Source of the DNA: Streptomyces bottropensis ATCC 25435
Lineage (GTDB): Bacteria > Actinomycetota > Actinomycetes > Streptomycetales > Streptomycetaceae
Direction of reading: 5' to 3'
DNA: 64,000 nucleotides
NCBI RefSeq assembly: GCF_000383595.1
Contig: NZ_KB911581.1
Coordinates: forward strand, 6,531,519 to 6,595,518
Shown piece after piece: positions 62,285 through 64,000 of this stretch. Every line of letters starts with the position of its first letter. The first letter of the stretch is position 1. The notes beneath the pieces were generated by a model. It searched no databases, was not told the DNA's origin, and worked only from the letters and a program-made list of their open reading frames with translations. The position numbers and the translations under genes are program-made.

Positions 62285-62920
62285 ATGTCTACCCATGCCA
62301 AGCGTGAACGGCTTCTCTTCGCCGACCTGTTGGAGACCGCGGGCCCCGAGGCCCCCACCCTGTGCGAGGGCTGGACGACCCGTGATCTGGCCGCGCACGT
62401 GGTCGTGCGCGAGCGCCGCCCGGACGCCGCCGGGGGCATACTCATCAAACAGCTCGCGTCGCGCCTCGACCGGGTGATGGAGGAGTTCGCCGCCAAGCCG
62501 TACGAGGAGCTGATCCAGCTCGTGCGTACCGGTCCGCCGCGTTTCTCGCCCTTCAACCTCAAGCAGATCGACGAGGCGTCGAACACGATCGAGTTCTACG
62601 TCCACACCGAGGACATCCGCCGCGCCCGTCCCGAGTGGACCCCGCGCGAGCTGGACCACGTCTTCCAGGACGCCCTGTGGTCCCGTCTGGAGCGCACGGC
62701 CCGCCTCATGGGCCGCCGCTCCCCCACCGGCCTGGTCCTGCGCCGCCCCGACGGGCGGACGGCGGTGGCCCACCGCGGCGCCCCGGTCGTCACCGTCACC
62801 GGCGAGCCCGCGGAGCTGCTGCTGTTCCTCTACGGCCGGCAGCAGGTCGCCGATGTCGAACTGGAGGGTGAGAAGGAGGCGATCGCCAAGCTGCACGAGA
62901 CGAAGCAGCTGGGCATCTGA
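62285..62920 (+). CDS. TIGR03085-family protein (DinB/maleylpyruvate-isomerase-like)
   Basis: A 211-residue protein of the actinobacterial TIGR03085 group, related to mycothiol-dependent maleylpyruvate isomerases (four-helix DinB fold). Starts MSTHAKRERLLFADLLETAGPEAPTLCEGWTTRDLAAHVVVRERRPD; metal-type His in DLAAHVVV and EFYVHTEDIRRARPEW. C-terminal part VVTVTGEPAELLLFLYGRQQVADVELEG. Substrate unknown. ATG 62285 follows TAGGGTGG. Confidence 0.88.
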   Translation: MSTHAKRERLLFADLLETAGPEAPTLCEGWTTRDLAAHVVVRERRPDAAGGILIKQLASRLDRVMEEFAAKPYEELIQLVRTGPPRFSPFNLKQIDEASNTIEFYVHTEDIRRARPEWTPRELDHVFQDALWSRLERTARLMGRRSPTGLVLRRPDGRTAVAHRGAPVVTVTGEPAELLLFLYGRQQVADVELEGEKEAIAKLHETKQLGI

Positions 62921-62942
62921 CGCCCGACCGCCTGATCCCGAA

Positions 62943-62983
62943 CGCCGGATCCCTGCCCCCCCTCGGGCGGCCGGGATCCGGCG
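62943..62983. terminator. Bidirectional terminator between TIGR03085 gene and hisF
   Basis: CGCCGGATCCC (62943-62953) and GGGATCCGGCG (62973-62983) are exact complements, 11 bp, around a 19-base G/C-rich loop. It serves the two convergent genes. Confidence 0.9.
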
Positions 62984-62993
62984 GGGCGCGAGG

Positions 62994-63749
62994 TCACCGC
63001 ACCGGGTGACCCGCCCCCCGCAGCGCGTTCTTGACCTCGCCGATGCGCAGGTCGCCGAAGTGGAAGACGGAGGCGGCGAGGACGGCGTCGGCACCCGCTT
63101 CGACGGCCGGGGCGAAGTCGGCGAGCCGGCCGGCGCCGCCGGAGGCGATGACGGGGACGGTGACGTGCTTGCGGACGGCCGTGATCATCTCCAGGTCGTA
63201 GCCGTCCTTGGTGCCGTCCGCGTCCATGGAGTTGAGCAGGATCTCACCGGCGCCCAGTTCGGCGGCGCGGTGGGCCCACTCCACGGCGTCGATGCCGGTG
63301 CCCTTGCGGCCGCCGTGGGTGGTGACCTCGAAGGATCCGGCCTCGGTGCGGCGGGCGTCGACCGACAGGACCAGCACCTGGCGGCCGAAGCGCTCGGCGA
63401 TCTCGCGGATGAGGTCGGGGCGGGCGATCGCCGCCGTGTTGACGCCGACCTTGTCGGCGCCCGCCCGCAGCAGCTTGTCCACGTCCTCGGCGGTACGGAC
63501 GCCGCCGCCGACCGTCAGCGGGATGAACACCTGCTCGGCGGTGCGGCGCACCACGTCGTACGTCGTCTCGCGGTTGCCCGACGAGGCGGTGATGTCCAGG
63601 AACGTCAGTTCGTCGGCGCCCTCGGCGTCGTACACCTTCGCCATCTCGACGGGGTCGCCCGCGTCGCGCAGGTTCTGGAAGTTGACGCCCTTCACGACCC
63701 GGCCGTTGTCCACGTCCAGGCAGGGGATGACTCGGACCGCCAGGGTCAT
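62994..63749 (-). CDS. hisF: Imidazole glycerol phosphate synthase subunit HisF
   Basis: A 251-residue cyclase subunit of IGP synthase. It starts MTLAVRVIPCLDVDNGRVVKGVNFQNLRDAGDPVE with Asp11-type catalytic residue in CLDVDNGR; the second acid is in VLSVDARR, with phosphate sites GGGVRTAEDV, VNTAA, ASGGAGRLADF and DAVLAASVFHFG. It works with HisH, outside the window. Confidence 0.96.
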   Translation of the reverse strand: MTLAVRVIPCLDVDNGRVVKGVNFQNLRDAGDPVEMAKVYDAEGADELTFLDITASSGNRETTYDVVRRTAEQVFIPLTVGGGVRTAEDVDKLLRAGADKVGVNTAAIARPDLIREIAERFGRQVLVLSVDARRTEAGSFEVTTHGGRKGTGIDAVEWAHRAAELGAGEILLNSMDADGTKDGYDLEMITAVRKHVTVPVIASGGAGRLADFAPAVEAGADAVLAASVFHFGDLRIGEVKNALRGAGHPVR

Positions 63750-63783
63750 GAATCCACGGCTCCTAACAAGGGTTCTGGAGGGC

Positions 63784-64000
63784 CTAGCCCCTGAATGCTT
63801 CGATCTCTACTTCGACGAGGATGCGCGGGTCGACGAAACCCTCGACGACCAGCAGGGTCGCGGCCGGACGCACCGGGTCGAAGATCTCCTTGTGGGCCCG
63901 CCCCACGGCCTCCACGTCCCGCATGTGGGTCAGGTACATCCGCGTGCGGATCACGGCCTCGGCGCCGAGGCCGAACTCGCCGAGTGCCTGGACCGCGCTG
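63784..64000 (-). CDS. RidA-family protein, C-terminal part (gene continues past the right edge)
   Basis: The last 71 codons and stop TAG of a Rid (YjgF/UK114) family protein. Visible are RTRMYLTHMRDVEAVGRAHKEIFDPVRPAATLLVVEGFVDPRILVEVEIEAF, including the family's conserved RPA and Arg of the active site. RidA deaminates reactive enamine intermediates. It lies 35 bases before hisF on the same strand. Confidence 0.92.
   Translation of the reverse strand, partial: SAVQALGEFGLGAEAVIRTRMYLTHMRDVEAVGRAHKEIFDPVRPAATLLVVEGFVDPRILVEVEIEAFRG

Overview
The window is chromosomal DNA from a Streptomyces-type actinomycete. It is very GC-rich, with G or C at nearly every third codon position and frequent GTG starts. 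Several genes are typical of the group: an ANTAR regulator of the PdtaR type, the Streptomyces-specific small gene trpM between trpC and trpB, an N-terminally extended LivM, and gltBD. The gene order resembles, from memory, the polA-to-hisF arm of the S. coelicolor chromosome. Most of the window is core genome. There are no insertion sequences, phage genes, CRISPR arrays or rRNA genes.

Layout. 1-5445: 5' part of polA (minus), a molybdopterin oxidoreductase, a hotdog thioesterase and two small exported or membrane proteins. 5726-11466: a complete branched-chain amino-acid ABC importer (livJ, H, M, G, F) with a hairpin after livJ and a strong bidirectional terminator after livF. 11552-15535: pdtaR, an odd tRNA with a CAA anticodon on a short-variable-loop body, a freestanding HTH/LAGLIDADG-like gene, pyruvate kinase and a SIMPL-domain protein. 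15724-25251: Tat-exported 5'-nucleotidase-like phosphoesterase, an orphan decarboxylase/N-monooxygenase pair of siderophore type, aminopeptidase N, an orphan receiver protein, chorismate mutase and an HExxH protein with a zinc ribbon.

25288-35746 is a steroid C/D-ring (HIP) catabolic cluster. Order and strands match, from memory, the Mycobacterium tuberculosis KstR2 regulon from Rv3548c to Rv3560c (two SDRs, echA20, ipdA, ipdB, ipdC, fadA6, kstR2, ipdF, fadE30), followed by a second acyl-CoA dehydrogenase. Both divergent promoter gaps hold palindromes built on CCTAAC/GTTAGG that are candidate KstR2 operators. FadD3, ferredoxin and side-chain genes are not in the window.

35762-44959: a VWA protein, a zinc-finger rhomboid protease, gltD and gltB (glutamate synthase) and a VIT-family membrane protein. 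45315-52511: a six-gene, fully overlapping operon of four ADP-ribosylglycohydrolase-family paralogues (the second lacks the metal-binding motifs), a family III CoA transferase and a CitE-like lyase; this is the most puzzling functional unit here.

52726-64000, mostly minus strand: lgt, a membrane-anchored DsbA-like thioredoxin, trpA, trpB, trpM, trpC, three small membrane proteins that accompany trp genes in actinomycetes, trpE, hisI, and beyond a convergent TIGR03085-family gene, hisF and the 3' part of a RidA gene. trpE follows hisI by only 11 bases, so histidine and tryptophan genes may share transcripts.
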